Shown: positions 47,542 through 58,150, counted from the stretch's first letter. The stretch is 64,000 bases of DNA from Vibrio marisflavi CECT 7928 (GCF_921294215.1 NZ_CAKLDM010000002.1:620001-684000), one strand, 5' to 3'. The notes: generated from the sequence alone by a model not told the origin. Translations and numbers: made by a program.

Positions 47542-47556
47542 AAAGGAAGAAATAAA

Positions 47557-48294
47557 ATGATGAATCTTGAAGGTAAAATCGCGTTAGTAACAGGTGCTAG
47601 CCGCGGTATTGGCCGTTCTATTGCTGAGCTACTTGTAGAGCGCGGCGCTACTGTTATTGGTACAGCGACAAGTGAAAATGGCGCAGCAGCTATCAGTGAA
47701 TACCTTGGTGAGAACGGTAAAGGCTTAGCACTAAACGTTACTGATGTTGAGTCAATCGAAGCAACACTAAAAACGATCAACGATGAGTTTGGCGCGTTAG
47801 ATATCTTGGTTAACAATGCAGGTATCACACGCGATAATCTGCTTATGCGCATGAAAGATGATGAATGGACGGATATCATGGATACCAACCTAACATCTAT
47901 CTTCCGTCTGTCTAAAGCAGTTCTGCGTGGCATGATGAAAAAGCGTAACGGCCGCATCATTAACGTGGGCTCTGTTGTAGGTACTATGGGTAACGCAGGC
48001 CAAACTAACTACTCAGCAGCTAAAGCTGGCGTGATTGGTTTTACGAAATCAATGGCACGTGAAGTAGCTTCTCGTGGTGTAACAGTAAACACAGTTGCAC
48101 CAGGATTTATTGAAACGGATATGACAAAAGCTCTTAACGATGAGCAAAGAGCTGCTACACTATCTCAAGTGCCAGCCGGTCGCTTAGGTGATCCTCGTGA
48201 AATTGCATCAGCAGTCGCATTTTTGGCCTCTCCTGAAGCTGCGTACATCACAGGTGAAACTTTACATGTAAATGGCGGCATGTATATGGTTTAA
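47557..48294 (+). CDS. fabG: 3-oxoacyl-ACP reductase
   Basis: NADPH-dependent SDR reductase of 245 residues reducing beta-ketoacyl-ACP. The cofactor loop TGASRGIGRS, motif NNAG, and catalytic Ser-Tyr-Lys in VGSVVGTMGNAGQTNYSAAK are intact. The end YITGETLHVNGGMYMV is typical. Two adjacent ATGs open it; the first has better spacing from AGGA, the second would give the E. coli-like MNLEGK start. Confidence 0.97.
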   Translation: MMNLEGKIALVTGASRGIGRSIAELLVERGATVIGTATSENGAAAISEYLGENGKGLALNVTDVESIEATLKTINDEFGALDILVNNAGITRDNLLMRMKDDEWTDIMDTNLTSIFRLSKAVLRGMMKKRNGRIINVGSVVGTMGNAGQTNYSAAKAGVIGFTKSMAREVASRGVTVNTVAPGFIETDMTKALNDEQRAATLSQVPAGRLGDPREIASAVAFLASPEAAYITGETLHVNGGMYMV

Positions 48295-48522
48295 TATGCG
48301 CTAGTTGGTCATCTTTATTGATAGGGTGACCAAACTAAATGTTAAACTTTTGGCTAACATGCGCAAGAATTGTGCATGATTTAGATTAAAAATGTACTGA
48401 ATTTCGGTTAAAATCGCGAAAATTGTGGTTTGACCAGCAAGGTGCCTCTTGCAACTTTCACTAGTTTGAATAAACTACGGAATCATCGCATTAGGCGACA
48501 TCTGTAATAGGAAAAGAAAAAA
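48295..48522 (+). promoter_or_regulatory. acpP leader region
   Basis: A 228-base gap before acpP, long for this operon. A TTGGTCA / TGACCAA stem (48305-48311 with 48327-48333) lacks a T run, so it may be an mRNA 3'-end structure or weak terminator for fabG. acpP, a very highly expressed gene, probably has its own promoter here. Confidence 0.4.
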
Positions 48523-48756
48523 ATGAGCAACATCGAAGAACGCGTAAAGAAAATCATTGTTGAACAGCTAGGTGTAGACGAAGCAGAAGTTAAGAATGAA
48601 GCTTCTTTCGTAGATGATCTAGGTGCTGACTCTCTAGACACTGTTGAGCTAGTTATGGCTCTAGAAGAAGAGTTCGACACTGAGATTCCAGATGAAGAAG
48701 CTGAGAAGATCACAACTGTTCAAGCTGCAATCGACTACGTAAACAGCGCTCAGTAA
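48523..48756 (+). CDS. acpP: Acyl carrier protein
   Basis: Acidic protein of 77 residues that carries acyl chains on phosphopantetheine. The attachment serine is in [15 protein letters not shown] (about residue 37). Length and sequence match enterobacterial and Vibrio AcpP. It sits between fabG and fabF as usual. Confidence 0.99.
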
Positions 48757-48843
48757 TATCTCTCCCAGGCGGCTTTCCGGCCGCCTGTGTTTTCTAAATC
48801 TTTTTTACCTTCTCAAACCTTATCAACTCCGGAGAATAATATC

Positions 48844-50085
48844 GTGTCCAAGCGTCGTGTCGTAGTAACTGGCATGGGAATGTTGTCGCCGGTAGGCAAC
48901 ACTGTAGAAACTTCTTGGAAGGCCTTGCTAGAAGGTCAAAGTGGTATCGTTAATATCGAGCACTTTGACACTGCCGAATACTCCACTCGTTTTGCAGGTC
49001 TTGTAAAAGACTTTAACTGCGAAGAGTACATGTCGAAAAAAGACGCGCGTAAGATGGATCTATTTATCCAATACGGTATCGCAGCAGGTGTTCAGGCACT
49101 TAAAGACTCAGGTCTTGAAGTCACTGAAGAAAACGCAGCGCGTGTAGGCGTTGCTATCGGCTCTGGTATCGGCGGTCTTGATTTGATTGAAAAAGGTCAC
49201 CAAGCACTTGTTGAGAAAGGACCTCGTAAAGTAAGTCCATTCTTCGTACCTTCAACGATCGTAAACATGGTTGCAGGTAACCTGTCTATCATGTGCGGTA
49301 TGCGCGGTCCAAACATTGCGATTTCGACGGCATGTACAACTGGCCTACATAACATTGGCCATGCTGCTCGTATGATTGCATACGGTGATGCAGATGCAAT
49401 GTTAGCGGGTGGTGCAGAAAAAGCGTCTACTCCTCTGGGTATTGCAGGCTTTGGTGCAGCGAGAGCACTTTCAACTCGTAATGATGAACCACAAAAAGCT
49501 TCTCGTCCTTGGGACAAAGGCCGTGATGGTTTCGTACTTGGTGATGGCGCAGGTATGGTTATTCTTGAAGAATACGAACACGCTAAAGCTCGCGGCGCTA
49601 AGATTTACTGTGAACTAGTTGGCTTCGGTATGTCCGGTGATGCTTACCACATGACGTCTCCAAGTGAAGATGGCTCTGGTGGTGCACTAGCTATGGAAGC
49701 TGCAATGCGTGATGCAGGTATTTCTGGCGAGAAAGTTGGTTATGTTAATGCGCATGGTACATCGACTCCAGCTGGTGACGTAGCAGAAATCAAAGGCATC
49801 AAGCGTGCTCTTGGTGAGGAAGCTTCGAAGCAAGTTCTTGTATCTTCTACTAAGTCTATGATTGGTCACCTACTTGGTGCAGCAGGCTCTGTTGAAGCGA
49901 TCATCACAATCATGTCATTGGTAGATCAGAAAGTGCCACCAACGATTAACTTAGATGATCCTGAAGAAGGCCTAGGTATAGATTTGGTTCCACATGTATG
50001 CCGTGACGTAGATATGGAATATGCAGCGTGTAACTCATTCGGTTTCGGTGGTACAAACGGCTGTTTAATCTTTAAAAAGATTTAA
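48844..50085 (+). CDS. fabF: 3-oxoacyl-ACP synthase II (KAS II)
   Basis: Condensing enzyme of 413 residues, the same length as E. coli FabF. The active-site Cys is in [13 protein letters not shown] (about 163), and histidines in [11 protein letters not shown] and [12 protein letters not shown]. The open frame begins 19 codons earlier at 48787, but a GTG at 48844 preceded by GGAG (nine bases) gives the family start [11 protein letters not shown], so that start is used. A strong terminator follows. Confidence 0.97.
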   Translation: MSKRRVVVTGMGMLSPVGNTVETSWKALLEGQSGIVNIEHFDTAEYSTRFAGLVKDFNCEEYMSKKDARKMDLFIQYGIAAGVQALKDSGLEVTEENAARVGVAIGSGIGGLDLIEKGHQALVEKGPRKVSPFFVPSTIVNMVAGNLSIMCGMRGPNIAISTACTTGLHNIGHAARMIAYGDADAMLAGGAEKASTPLGIAGFGAARALSTRNDEPQKASRPWDKGRDGFVLGDGAGMVILEEYEHAKARGAKIYCELVGFGMSGDAYHMTSPSEDGSGGALAMEAAMRDAGISGEKVGYVNAHGTSTPAGDVAEIKGIKRALGEEASKQVLVSSTKSMIGHLLGAAGSVEAIITIMSLVDQKVPPTINLDDPEEGLGIDLVPHVCRDVDMEYAACNSFGFGGTNGCLIFKKI

Positions 50086-50115
50086 AAAGCATAGATATTT
50101 ACTAAAATATTGATG

Positions 50116-50151
50116 AGCGGCTTGGTGCATAGCATTAAGCCGCTTTTTTTT
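50116..50151 (+). terminator. Terminator of fabF
   Basis: AGCGGCTT / AAGCCGCT with an inner TGC-ATA-GCA stem and eight T. The pabC ribosome site (GAGG) begins immediately after the T run, so pabC needs read-through or a promoter inside or before this element. Confidence 0.85.
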
Positions 50152-50162
50152 GAGGTGTGTAT

Positions 50163-50966
50163 ATGTTTTGGGTAAACGGAAAACCTACAAATAGCATCCC
50201 AGTAACTGACCGATCTTTTCAGTATGGAGACGGTTGCTTTACAACCATGCTTACTCGAAAAGGGGAAATCCAGCATTGGTCGCTGCATGTTGAAAGAATG
50301 GAAGCGTGTTTAACACAGCTCGAAATTTCTTCTCCCAATTGGGAATCTGTTCTAACAATGCTTGAACAGGCAGCATTACCTGATGAGAAGGCTGGCTTAA
50401 AGCTACATATAAGCCGAGGTGACGGTGGAAGAGGTTATAGCCCGGCCTTGGTCGACTCTCCCAATATTACGGTTGGCCAATTTTCTTTCCCTAATCACTA
50501 TGAAACAATACAAAGCCAAGGTATTGAGCTGGGAGTATGTGAAAAACGACTGGGTCATAGTCCAATGCTAGCAGGTCACAAGCACAACAATCGCTTAGAG
50601 CAAATTTTGCTGAAATCAGAGATGGACAAGAATGGTTTCCTAGACGGACTTACTCTCGATATAGAGGACAACGTTGTTGAGACAACAATGGCAAATATCT
50701 TTTGGAAAAAGAACAAAAAATGGTACACACCTGCATTAGATAAGGCGGGTGTTTCTGGAGTTATGAGAAAGTTAGTTCTAAGTAAGCTCTCAAGTAAGGG
50801 ACTTGAAGTTGAATCGGGGCAATTTAAACTGCATCAAGCTCTTGAAGCAGAGGAGCTATTTATAACAAACTCTATTCTCACGGTAGCGCCGGTCACGAAG
50901 ATAGGCAATCAATGTTTCCAAATTGGCCAAATGACTAGAAGTATTCAGGAGTATTTTACGTCGTGA
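50163..50966 (+). CDS. pabC: Aminodeoxychorismate lyase
   Basis: PLP-dependent fold-type IV enzyme of 267 residues that makes p-aminobenzoate for folate. The start MFWVNGKPTNSIPVTDRSFQ, YGDGCFTTM, and the PLP lysine region around LAGHKHNNRLEQIL are typical, with ETTMANIFW near residue 175. A GTG at 50157 would add two residues; the ATG at 50163 has GAGG seven bases ahead. Its stop overlaps mltG by four bases. Confidence 0.93.
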   Translation: MFWVNGKPTNSIPVTDRSFQYGDGCFTTMLTRKGEIQHWSLHVERMEACLTQLEISSPNWESVLTMLEQAALPDEKAGLKLHISRGDGGRGYSPALVDSPNITVGQFSFPNHYETIQSQGIELGVCEKRLGHSPMLAGHKHNNRLEQILLKSEMDKNGFLDGLTLDIEDNVVETTMANIFWKKNKKWYTPALDKAGVSGVMRKLVLSKLSSKGLEVESGQFKLHQALEAEELFITNSILTVAPVTKIGNQCFQIGQMTRSIQEYFTS

Positions 50967-51979
50967 TAAAAAAAATTGCTGTTGGCTTAATTCTTTCCGT
51001 TGCATTGGCAGCAAGCGCACTTTGGTTTTTAAATAATCAAGTAAGCCAATTTCTCAATCAACCATTGCTTATACAGAACTCACAATTGGTGACTGTAGAC
51101 AGCGGAACAAACTTAAAACAAGTCCTACAAGATTTTGTAGACCGAAACTGGATTAACTCAAGTTCTTATGCGCGTTTGATAGGCCGCTTTCGACCTGAGC
51201 TGACAGATATCAAAGCGGGCACCTATGACTTTAAGAGTGGTGAAAAGCTGGTTGATATATTGAAGTTACTTGTATCAGGAAAAGAGCATCAATTCTCGAT
51301 CACCTTTATTGAAGGCAGCAGGTTCTCTGAATGGAAGAAGCAACTAGAAAAGGCTCCTCATTTAAAACACACAATGAAGTCACTGTCAGAGGCCGAAATA
51401 GCAGAAAAACTAGGTATTAAGAGAGAGGATCTTGAAGGCCTATTCTTGCCACAGACCTATAATTATACTGCTGGCACGACAGATATTGAGATTTTGCAAC
51501 GCGCCCACAAGAAACTGTTTTCCCATCTTGATGCATTGTGGGATAAGAGGCAAAAGGACTTACCTATTAAGACACCTTATGATGCATTAATATTGGCCTC
51601 AATCATTGAAAAAGAAACTGCAATTGAGTCAGAGCGTATTACCATTGCATCGGTTTTCGTCAACCGCTTGAGAAAGAATATGCGATTGCAGACCGATCCA
51701 ACCGTTATCTATGGTTTGGGTGACAAATACAATGGTGATATTACCAAGAAAGACCTGAGAACACCGACTCCGTACAACACCTATGTCATCCGTGGTTTAC
51801 CGCCCACACCAATTGCTATGGCAGGGTTAGCATCAATCAAAGCAGCATTACATCCGGGAACCAGTCCATATTACTATTTTGTCGCTAGTGGTAGCGGCGG
51901 ACATGTGTTTTCTAAGACACTGCGTCAACACAACATCGCAGTAAGAGCGTATTTAAGAAAGTTAAGAAGTAGCAAATGA
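50963..51979 (+). CDS. mltG: Endolytic peptidoglycan transglycosylase MltG
   Basis: Inner-membrane lytic transglycosylase of 338 residues thought to end glycan strand synthesis. An N-terminal membrane helix ([20 protein letters not shown]) is followed by the YceG domain with catalytic Glu in [11 protein letters not shown], then [12 protein letters not shown] and [20 protein letters not shown]. The GTG start overlaps pabC (GTGA) and its stop overlaps tmk (ATGA), showing a tightly coupled operon. Confidence 0.96.
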   Translation: MIKKIAVGLILSVALAASALWFLNNQVSQFLNQPLLIQNSQLVTVDSGTNLKQVLQDFVDRNWINSSSYARLIGRFRPELTDIKAGTYDFKSGEKLVDILKLLVSGKEHQFSITFIEGSRFSEWKKQLEKAPHLKHTMKSLSEAEIAEKLGIKREDLEGLFLPQTYNYTAGTTDIEILQRAHKKLFSHLDALWDKRQKDLPIKTPYDALILASIIEKETAIESERITIASVFVNRLRKNMRLQTDPTVIYGLGDKYNGDITKKDLRTPTPYNTYVIRGLPPTPIAMAGLASIKAALHPGTSPYYYFVASGSGGHVFSKTLRQHNIAVRAYLRKLRSSK

Positions 51980-52614
51980 ATAAAGCAAAATTTATCGTTG
52001 TTGAAGGACTAGAAGGTGCAGGTAAGAGCACAGCAATGAAGGCCATCGTTGATGTTCTCAATGAACGAGGAATCACTCAGGTAAAAACGACTCGGGAGCC
52101 GGGCGGCACTGTCCTTGCTGAAAAAATGCGCGAGCTAACCAAGCTAGAGCTGGAAGATGAGCCGCTTCAGGATATGAGTGAACTAATGCTGATGTATGCA
52201 GCGAGAGTCCAGTTAGTCGAAACGGTAATTAAGCCTACTTTGGATAGCAATACGTGGGTTATTGGTGACAGGCATGACATGTCTTCACAAGCTTATCAAG
52301 GTGGTGGGCGTCAGATTTCCTCAGAGCTGATTCAATCATTGAAACACACAGCGTTAGGCGACTTTAAACCGGATTTTACTTTGTATCTAGATATTGAACC
52401 TAGCATCGGTCTTGCAAGAGCGAGAGGGCGGGGAGAGTTAGATAGAATCGAGAAGATGGATCTTAGCTTCTTTCAGCGTACAAGAGATAAATATTTAGAA
52501 TTGGCAAAAAGTGACGAGAGGGTTTCAGTCATCGACGCAGGCCAAGAAATCCAAAATGTTTCGAAGGATATAACATCTGCACTTACTCAATGGTTGGATG
52601 AACTCAAATCATGA
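51976..52614 (+). CDS. tmk: Thymidylate kinase
   Basis: Kinase of 212 residues making dTDP from dTMP. The P-loop is [12 protein letters not shown], the dTMP-binding DR(H/Y) motif is [17 protein letters not shown], and the LID region is [12 protein letters not shown]. Four-base overlaps with mltG and holB. Same order as E. coli pabC-yceG-tmk-holB-ycfH. Confidence 0.97.
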   Translation: MNKAKFIVVEGLEGAGKSTAMKAIVDVLNERGITQVKTTREPGGTVLAEKMRELTKLELEDEPLQDMSELMLMYAARVQLVETVIKPTLDSNTWVIGDRHDMSSQAYQGGGRQISSELIQSLKHTALGDFKPDFTLYLDIEPSIGLARARGRGELDRIEKMDLSFFQRTRDKYLELAKSDERVSVIDAGQEIQNVSKDITSALTQWLDELKS

Positions 52615-53573
52615 GCGATTTGTATCCTTGGCTAGAGGAACTTTGGCATAAGTGGCAAAACAGCTTAGGTTCAGATCAATTCTCTAATGTCAGCTTGTTA
52701 AATGCACCTCTAGGACTTGGCGGAGATAAGCTCGTAGAGCAGCTCGCTAAGGCTCTTATGTGTACAAAAGATAAAGTGAGCCCTTGTGGGTTGTGTCATA
52801 GCTGCGACTTAATGGCTTCAGGTACCCATCCCGATTTTCATTTGTTTAAACCCGAAAAAGAAGGGAAGGCTATAACCGTTGATCAAATTAGGCTGTGCAA
52901 CAAGTTTGCTCAGGAATCCTCTCAGCTTTCACACCATCGCCTAATTGTCATAGAGTCAGCACACTCTCTCAATGAGTCAGCAGCCAACGCTCTTTTAAAA
53001 ACACTAGAAAGCTCTTCCCAGCAATGCTTTTTCGTACTGTTAACTGATAGGCTTAATTTGTTGCTACCGACAATAGTGAGTCGTTGCCAACAGTGGTCTT
53101 TGCCTGTGCCTACAGCAATTGAAGTGACAGAGTGGGTTGAGCAACAAATTGGCCAAGATTGTCCTTTATTTGTCGCCCATATTTGCAATTATGAACCTCT
53201 GCAGGCCAAGCAATTTATTGAGCAAGATTGGTTAAGCGACTATCGAAAACTAGAAGAGCAGTTTTTGCTTTATGCCCATGGTGAAGATAATTGGATAGAG
53301 TTAACTTCTCTTATTGCTCAACAAGCAATGCTTAGCATGACGTGGCTATGGTACTTAATTAGCGACGCGCAAAAAATCCATTTTGATGTGTGCGATCCTC
53401 AGCTGACTCCGGGGAGCGTTAAGCTATGTGAGTTGCTAAGTTACGATAAGCTTTACCAAATGGGTTCGACGCTCGGCCAATTGAGGCGCCAATTAGAAAC
53501 AAATTCTGGTTTGAATGTTGAGCTACTCACAGCAGACTGGTTGATACAGCATAAAGAGGAACCATGTTCGTAG
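52611..53573 (+). CDS. holB: DNA polymerase III subunit delta'
   Basis: Clamp-loader subunit of 320 residues. The zinc module cysteines are in [17 protein letters not shown], the sensor/SRC motif in [11 protein letters not shown], and ANALLKTLE is the family motif. Like other delta' subunits it has a degenerate P-loop ([11 protein letters not shown]). Overlaps tmk by four bases and tatD by ten. Confidence 0.95.
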   Translation: MSDLYPWLEELWHKWQNSLGSDQFSNVSLLNAPLGLGGDKLVEQLAKALMCTKDKVSPCGLCHSCDLMASGTHPDFHLFKPEKEGKAITVDQIRLCNKFAQESSQLSHHRLIVIESAHSLNESAANALLKTLESSSQQCFFVLLTDRLNLLLPTIVSRCQQWSLPVPTAIEVTEWVEQQIGQDCPLFVAHICNYEPLQAKQFIEQDWLSDYRKLEEQFLLYAHGEDNWIELTSLIAQQAMLSMTWLWYLISDAQKIHFDVCDPQLTPGSVKLCELLSYDKLYQMGSTLGQLRRQLETNSGLNVELLTADWLIQHKEEPCS

Positions 53574-54331
53574 ATTCCCATTGTCACTTAGACAAACTTG
53601 ATTATACAGAGTTACACAAGGGTATAGAGGACGTGCTAGAAAAAGCTCGTAAAGTGAATGTCACTGATATCCTTTCCGTTGGTGTTACTCTCGACTCATT
53701 CCCTGCTATGCTGGAAATGATAAAACCGTATGACAATGTTCACGCCTCTTGCGGTGTACACCCACTCGATGTGAATAGCGACTTTGCGTTAGATATATTA
53801 CATACCTATGCAAAAGACCCTAAAGTTGTCGCGATCGGTGAAACGGGCTTAGATTACCACTATCAACCGGAAACTGCAGACCTGCAAAAACTTCGGTTTG
53901 AAAAGCAGACACAATTAGCGGTAGAGCTTGATAAGCCCCTCATCATCCACACTCGAAATGCTCGCGAAGATACATTAAGAATCTTAAGAGATAATCACGC
54001 TGATAAATGCGGTGGTGTTATTCACTGTTTTACAGAAGATCTCCCGTTTGCAGAAGCAGCAATGGAGCTTGGATTCTACATTTCTATTTCTGGAATTGTT
54101 ACGTTCAGGCAGGCTACCGAGCTTAAAGATGTCGTTAAAGCGCTTCCACTAGATAGGCTTCTGATTGAAACGGATTCTCCCTATTTAGCTCCCACTCCTC
54201 ACCGAGGTAAACAAAATCAACCTGCATATGTAGTAGAAGTTGCCGCATATATTGCTCAATTAAAGGGCATTTCATTGTCCGAGGTTGCATATAAAACTAC
54301 TGAAAACTACAGAAATCTTTTTTTTCGATAA
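53564..54331 (+). CDS. TatD-family metal-dependent hydrolase (YcfH)
   Basis: TIM-barrel nuclease/hydrolase of 255 residues. Metal ligands are in DSHCHLD, GETGLDYHYQ, IIHTRNA, VIHCFTED and IETDSPYLAPTPHRGK. Family members show 3'-5' DNA exonuclease or D-amino-acyl-tRNA related activity. It is the last gene of the operon and overlaps holB by ten bases. E. coli ycfH has the same place, followed there by ptsG. Confidence 0.94.
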   Translation: MFVDSHCHLDKLDYTELHKGIEDVLEKARKVNVTDILSVGVTLDSFPAMLEMIKPYDNVHASCGVHPLDVNSDFALDILHTYAKDPKVVAIGETGLDYHYQPETADLQKLRFEKQTQLAVELDKPLIIHTRNAREDTLRILRDNHADKCGGVIHCFTEDLPFAEAAMELGFYISISGIVTFRQATELKDVVKALPLDRLLIETDSPYLAPTPHRGKQNQPAYVVEVAAYIAQLKGISLSEVAYKTTENYRNLFFR

Positions 54332-54783
54332 AAAATAAAGATTGAGTGGTTATAAATGAATAGTGTCAACCAAACGTGATTTGCATCAACATTTGTTCGA
54401 CTATTAACCATGTTTACCAAATCTGTTGAAGTTGGAGCGAAAAAAACATCAATATGTAATTTCGTTACATAAAATAACAACTCGATCTATTTTATTTACG
54501 GGGTGAAATTAATAACTTTGTTATTTAAATTCTTTTAAAACAAACAATTAGCACGCTATTGTCTTGTTGTTGACCAGGTGAAAGACTGTGATCTGTCTTT
54601 AGTTTTGAAACTTATTTTCGTAACTGTCTAGAAAGTTAGATTGGCGTCAATATATATTTAGAGCCGAAAAATATAATGCAACATCTAGTTACATTGTAAT
54701 TGAGTACTAAGATTTAGGCTGCGGGGGTGTGCCTTTGGTACTCAATATAAAATTCTAAATATTTTCATCAGGAGCATATTGTA
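54332..54783. promoter_or_regulatory. Upstream region of the PTS gene with CRP-like site
   Basis: About 450 AT-rich bases. ACGTGA-TTTGCA-TCAAC at 54374-54390 resembles a CRP site (TGTGA-N6-TCACA, about eight of ten), but lies about 400 bases from the PTS start. No terminator for tatD is obvious. Sugar-specific operators were not identified. Confidence 0.3.
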
Positions 54784-56349
54784 ATGGTGCAAAAAAGTAA
54801 TGAGTCTGCTGCTCAAGCCATCGTTGATGGTTTAGGTGGCCCTAGTAATATCAAGTTCATGACGTGCTGTGCGACGCGTCTACGTTTTGAACTACATGAT
54901 GGTTCGCTACCTGATAAGGAAAAGTTAGATGCGATCTCGCAAGTGATGGGCAGTGTTCCTCAGTCTGGTGATCGTTACCAAGTGATCATCGGCGGTGCGG
55001 TTTTATCGGTATTCAATGAGATAAAAGCTCTACCATCAATGAAGGGTGCTACAGGCGAAGAAGACAGCAAGGGTGGCGAAAGCGCTTCTCAGTCTAATGA
55101 TGACCTAAAAGCATCGATCCGTAACAGTGGCGTACGTGGCAAGGTTGCTTGGGTTGATAGCTTCTTCGAATACCTATCTGACTCTTTCCGTCCAATTCTG
55201 GGTGTTCTACTAGGCGCATCATTGATCATTGCTTTAAGAGCTGCATTAAGTTCTCTAAACATTGTTGCTTTTGATGACCCTTCAGCTGGTTGGGTTCTAG
55301 TTAACTCAATGTGGCATACGGTATTCTATTTCTTACCGATCATGATTGCCTACAACGCTTCGAAGAAATTGAGTGTCGACCCATGGGTTGGTGCAGCAAT
55401 CATGGGTGCGCTAATGACACCTGAGTTTGCTAGCTTGAAGAACCTAGCATCTACAGTTGTTACTAAAAACCCGGTACTGGGTACTGATAGCTACGTAGCG
55501 AATATTTTCGGTCACCAAATGATTTGGTACGACTATTCAGGTTCGGTTTTTGTTCCACTAATCATGGTTGCTGTGCTTGCTTTAGTTTGGCGTGGTCTTA
55601 AGAAGATCTTCCCTGAAAACGTACACATGGTATTCGTACCGTTCCTGTCGCTAGTTATCATGATTCCATTAACAGCTTTCTTCCTAGGCCCACTAGGTGT
55701 TACAGCTGGTACTAAGCTAGGTATTGGTCTTGCTTGGATGAACACTCATGCGCCATTCTTGTTCGCAATCATCATCCCAATGCTTTACCCATTCTTGGTT
55801 CCACTTGGATTGCACTGGCCTCTAAACGCGTTGATGCTACTGAACATCCAAACATTGGGTTATGACTTCATCCAAGGCCCTATGGGTGTATGGAACTTCG
55901 CATGTTTCGGTGCTACTGCTGGTGTTCTATTCCTATCATGGCGTGAAAAAGACTCTCTAATGCGTCAGACTTCTGTTGGTGCGTTGGCTGCAGGTCTATT
56001 CGGTGGTATCTCTGAGCCATCTCTATACGGTATCCACCTTCGCTTCAAGAAAGTTTACTCACGTATGCTTCCTGGTTGTTTCATCGGCGGTGTAGTGATC
56101 GCGGTTCTTGGTTCTCTAACTAAGCACACTGTAATGCACAATGGTGCAGCAGTTGTAGCAAGCGGTGTAACGACTAAAGCGTTTGCCTTCACATCATTGC
56201 TAACTATTCCAGTATTTAGCCCAATGTGGATCTACGCGGTATCTATCCTAGTTGCATTCCTAGTGCCTTTCTTCTTGATTGTGTTCTTGGACTACCGTAC
56301 TGATGAAGAGAAAGCAGAAGCAAAAGCTCGAGTTCAATCTCAAAGCTAA
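54784..56349 (+). CDS. PTS EIIBC component, glucoside-family
   Basis: Membrane sugar phosphotransferase of 521 residues. The IIB domain comes first (residues 1-90) with phospho-Cys in the CCATRLRFEL motif, followed by a linker and a IIC domain of about ten helices starting WVDSFFEYLSDSFRPILGVLLG. This B-C order is that of the beta-glucoside/sucrose/trehalose group, whereas PtsG has C-B order. No IIA domain is fused, so it would use glucose EIIA (Crr). GISEPSLYGI is the conserved IIC substrate motif. Substrate undetermined. AGGAG precedes the ATG. Confidence 0.88.
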   Translation: MVQKSNESAAQAIVDGLGGPSNIKFMTCCATRLRFELHDGSLPDKEKLDAISQVMGSVPQSGDRYQVIIGGAVLSVFNEIKALPSMKGATGEEDSKGGESASQSNDDLKASIRNSGVRGKVAWVDSFFEYLSDSFRPILGVLLGASLIIALRAALSSLNIVAFDDPSAGWVLVNSMWHTVFYFLPIMIAYNASKKLSVDPWVGAAIMGALMTPEFASLKNLASTVVTKNPVLGTDSYVANIFGHQMIWYDYSGSVFVPLIMVAVLALVWRGLKKIFPENVHMVFVPFLSLVIMIPLTAFFLGPLGVTAGTKLGIGLAWMNTHAPFLFAIIIPMLYPFLVPLGLHWPLNALMLLNIQTLGYDFIQGPMGVWNFACFGATAGVLFLSWREKDSLMRQTSVGALAAGLFGGISEPSLYGIHLRFKKVYSRMLPGCFIGGVVIAVLGSLTKHTVMHNGAAVVASGVTTKAFAFTSLLTIPVFSPMWIYAVSILVAFLVPFFLIVFLDYRTDEEKAEAKARVQSQS

Positions 56350-56371
56350 TTAACTTCTCACTTTGTATCAG

Positions 56372-56400
56372 AAAAAGCCGGCATTCTTGCTGGCTTTTTT
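56372..56400 (+). terminator. Terminator of the PTS gene
   Basis: AAAAGCCGGCA / TGCTGGCTTTT stem (one G-U) with TTCT loop and a T run, about 20 bases after the stop. Confidence 0.88.
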
Positions 56401-56560
56401 GATCGTAAGATTTTACAGACACACTCATTCGAAAATAAATTTTTTATAGCTATAGCTTAGTGGGTCTTCGGGCCGGAAAACCATACTCCCTTCGCGTATA
56501 CGGTGTCCGTTTTATACTAAGCTCTCCTCATTATCATTGGATTTTGATAAAGGGGTAGCA

Positions 56561-57337
56561 ATGAAAAAAGCGATCGTAGTGTTGCTTCTTTTACTAAGCT
56601 CAAGTTTTCTCATCACTCCAACTAAGGCTGATACAGTGAAGCTAGTATCGGATGCTTGGTGCCCGTATAGCTGCGATCCCGCTTCAGAAAAGAAAGGTAT
56701 TTTGGTTGATGTCGCAGAACATATTTTTAGTCTCTCTGGCCACTCTATTGATTACAGTGATCTTAATTGGGCACGCGCGATTAAAAGTGTTCGTGAAGGA
56801 AAATACGATGGGGTTATTGATGCTTACAAAAGTGACGCGCCTGACTTTATTTTCCATGATGCACCAATCCTAATATCTAAGATGTGTTTTTTCGTAAAAC
56901 AAGGTGATCCTTGGCAGTACGATGGAACGAAGAGCTTAAAAGGTCGCAAGGTCTCTATTATAAATGGTTATTCTTATGGTGAGCTTTTTGATGATTATAT
57001 TCACAAGAATCACAATCAAGGAGAAAGGACAATAGTTCAGCTCTCTGGGATGAATGTGACAAAAAAGCGCATCAGGCAAATACAAAATGATCGCACTGAT
57101 ACAGTGCTAGAAGATTGGAAAGTCTTCCCCTATAAGGTCAGTCATTTTGAAAAGCACAATGAAGATAGTGGGGTATTAGAGTTCAAAAATGCCGGCTGCC
57201 TTGCAGGTGAAGGGTTGTATATCGCGTTCTCCCCAATTCAAAGTAGTTCTGAATATTACGCTGACTTGATCAGTCAAGGACTCAAACAGATGCAAGAGTC
57301 AGGAGAGCTTACTGAAATTATTCGTCGATACGAATAA
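56561..57337 (+). CDS. Periplasmic solute-binding protein (SBP_bac_3 type), orphan
   Basis: Secreted protein of 258 residues with a signal peptide (KKAIVVLLLLLSSSFLITPTKA) and a two-lobe amino-acid-type binding fold (ILVDVAEHIF, WARAIKSVREGKYDGVIDA, INGYSYGELFDDYI). No permease or ATPase gene is adjacent. In Vibrio such orphans are common and may serve sensing or a remote transporter. The frame opens at 56537, but the ATG at 56561 follows AAGGGG and starts the signal peptide. Confidence 0.85.
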   Translation: MKKAIVVLLLLLSSSFLITPTKADTVKLVSDAWCPYSCDPASEKKGILVDVAEHIFSLSGHSIDYSDLNWARAIKSVREGKYDGVIDAYKSDAPDFIFHDAPILISKMCFFVKQGDPWQYDGTKSLKGRKVSIINGYSYGELFDDYIHKNHNQGERTIVQLSGMNVTKKRIRQIQNDRTDTVLEDWKVFPYKVSHFEKHNEDSGVLEFKNAGCLAGEGLYIAFSPIQSSSEYYADLISQGLKQMQESGELTEIIRRYE

Positions 57338-57391
57338 CTCGTGGGTGCTTGAATGAGCTTTTAGCTCCCTCTTTAGTTAAATAGCAGGCAT

Positions 57392-57426
57392 AAAAAATGG
57401 AGCCTAAGCAACGGCTCCATTTCTTT
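57392..57426. terminator. Bidirectional terminator between solute-binding gene and aphA
   Basis: AAATGGAGCC / GGCTCCATTT (10 bp), loop of eight, flanked by an A run left and T-rich right, between convergent genes. Confidence 0.85.
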
Positions 57427-57436
57427 GTTTAGGTTG

Positions 57437-58150
57437 TTAGTACTGAGAATTGACCAGTACCTTCTCTCCTAATGAACCATTGTGCGGCATTGGACGATTT
57501 GTTGAATTGCTTGGTCGGAGAACTCGGATACCTTCAGCACCTGCAGCACGAGCATCTAGGATATCGCCATCCGAATCACCGTAGTAGAGCTTAATCTTAT
57601 GGTCTTTGATATACGATGTTTTTGCCCCATGACTTGGGCCAGAGAAAATCACTGGGTTCATGTCTTTTGATGGGATATTGAAATCTTTTTGGATTATCTC
57701 TGTTAGTTCTTCGTGGCCAGAAGTCGGTTTTGGACGCCCAGTGATGAAGTAGATATGATCACCACGTTTTAAATGCAGCTCGATGAGCTCGCGACCGGAC
57801 TCTTTTGGTATTGAGAATTTGTCCCAACCATTGCTCACCTCGTCCCAGAACTTATGGTTTTTGAGGTAATCATTGCTATTTGGAGAGAATACTTGCTTAC
57901 CATGGAAAAAAGCGGGACTGGAAAACAGCACAGTATCATCTACGTCAAAGCCTACACTCATCGGTGGCTTTCCTTTCAGGCTGGCTGCTATTTGCTCGAT
58001 TGAAACCCAGTGAATCGGCTGACGCTCTGACAACTGGTTGATTGTAACGCCAGGGTTGAGTGTTTCAGTTGTTGCTTGGGCAGGTAGGGCCAAAGTAGAG
58101 CCAGCAATTGCTAAAGCAAGCGTGCTTAGCAGTAGTTTTGTTTTCGTCAT
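57437..58150 (-). CDS. aphA: Class B acid phosphatase AphA
   Basis: Periplasmic HAD-type nonspecific acid phosphatase and phosphotransferase, 237 residues, same length as E. coli AphA. After the signal peptide (TKTKLLLSTLALAIAGSTLA) the catalytic motif is VGFDVDDTVLFSS, then FITGRP and YYGDSDGDILDARAAGAEG. An upstream ATG at 58168 lacks a ribosome site; the ATG at 58150 follows AAAGGAA. It lies 25 bases after the 2H phosphoesterase gene on the same strand, so both are probably cotranscribed. Confidence 0.95.
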   Translation of the reverse strand: MTKTKLLLSTLALAIAGSTLALPAQATTETLNPGVTINQLSERQPIHWVSIEQIAASLKGKPPMSVGFDVDDTVLFSSPAFFHGKQVFSPNSNDYLKNHKFWDEVSNGWDKFSIPKESGRELIELHLKRGDHIYFITGRPKPTSGHEELTEIIQKDFNIPSKDMNPVIFSGPSHGAKTSYIKDHKIKLYYGDSDGDILDARAAGAEGIRVLRPSNSTNRPMPHNGSLGEKVLVNSQY

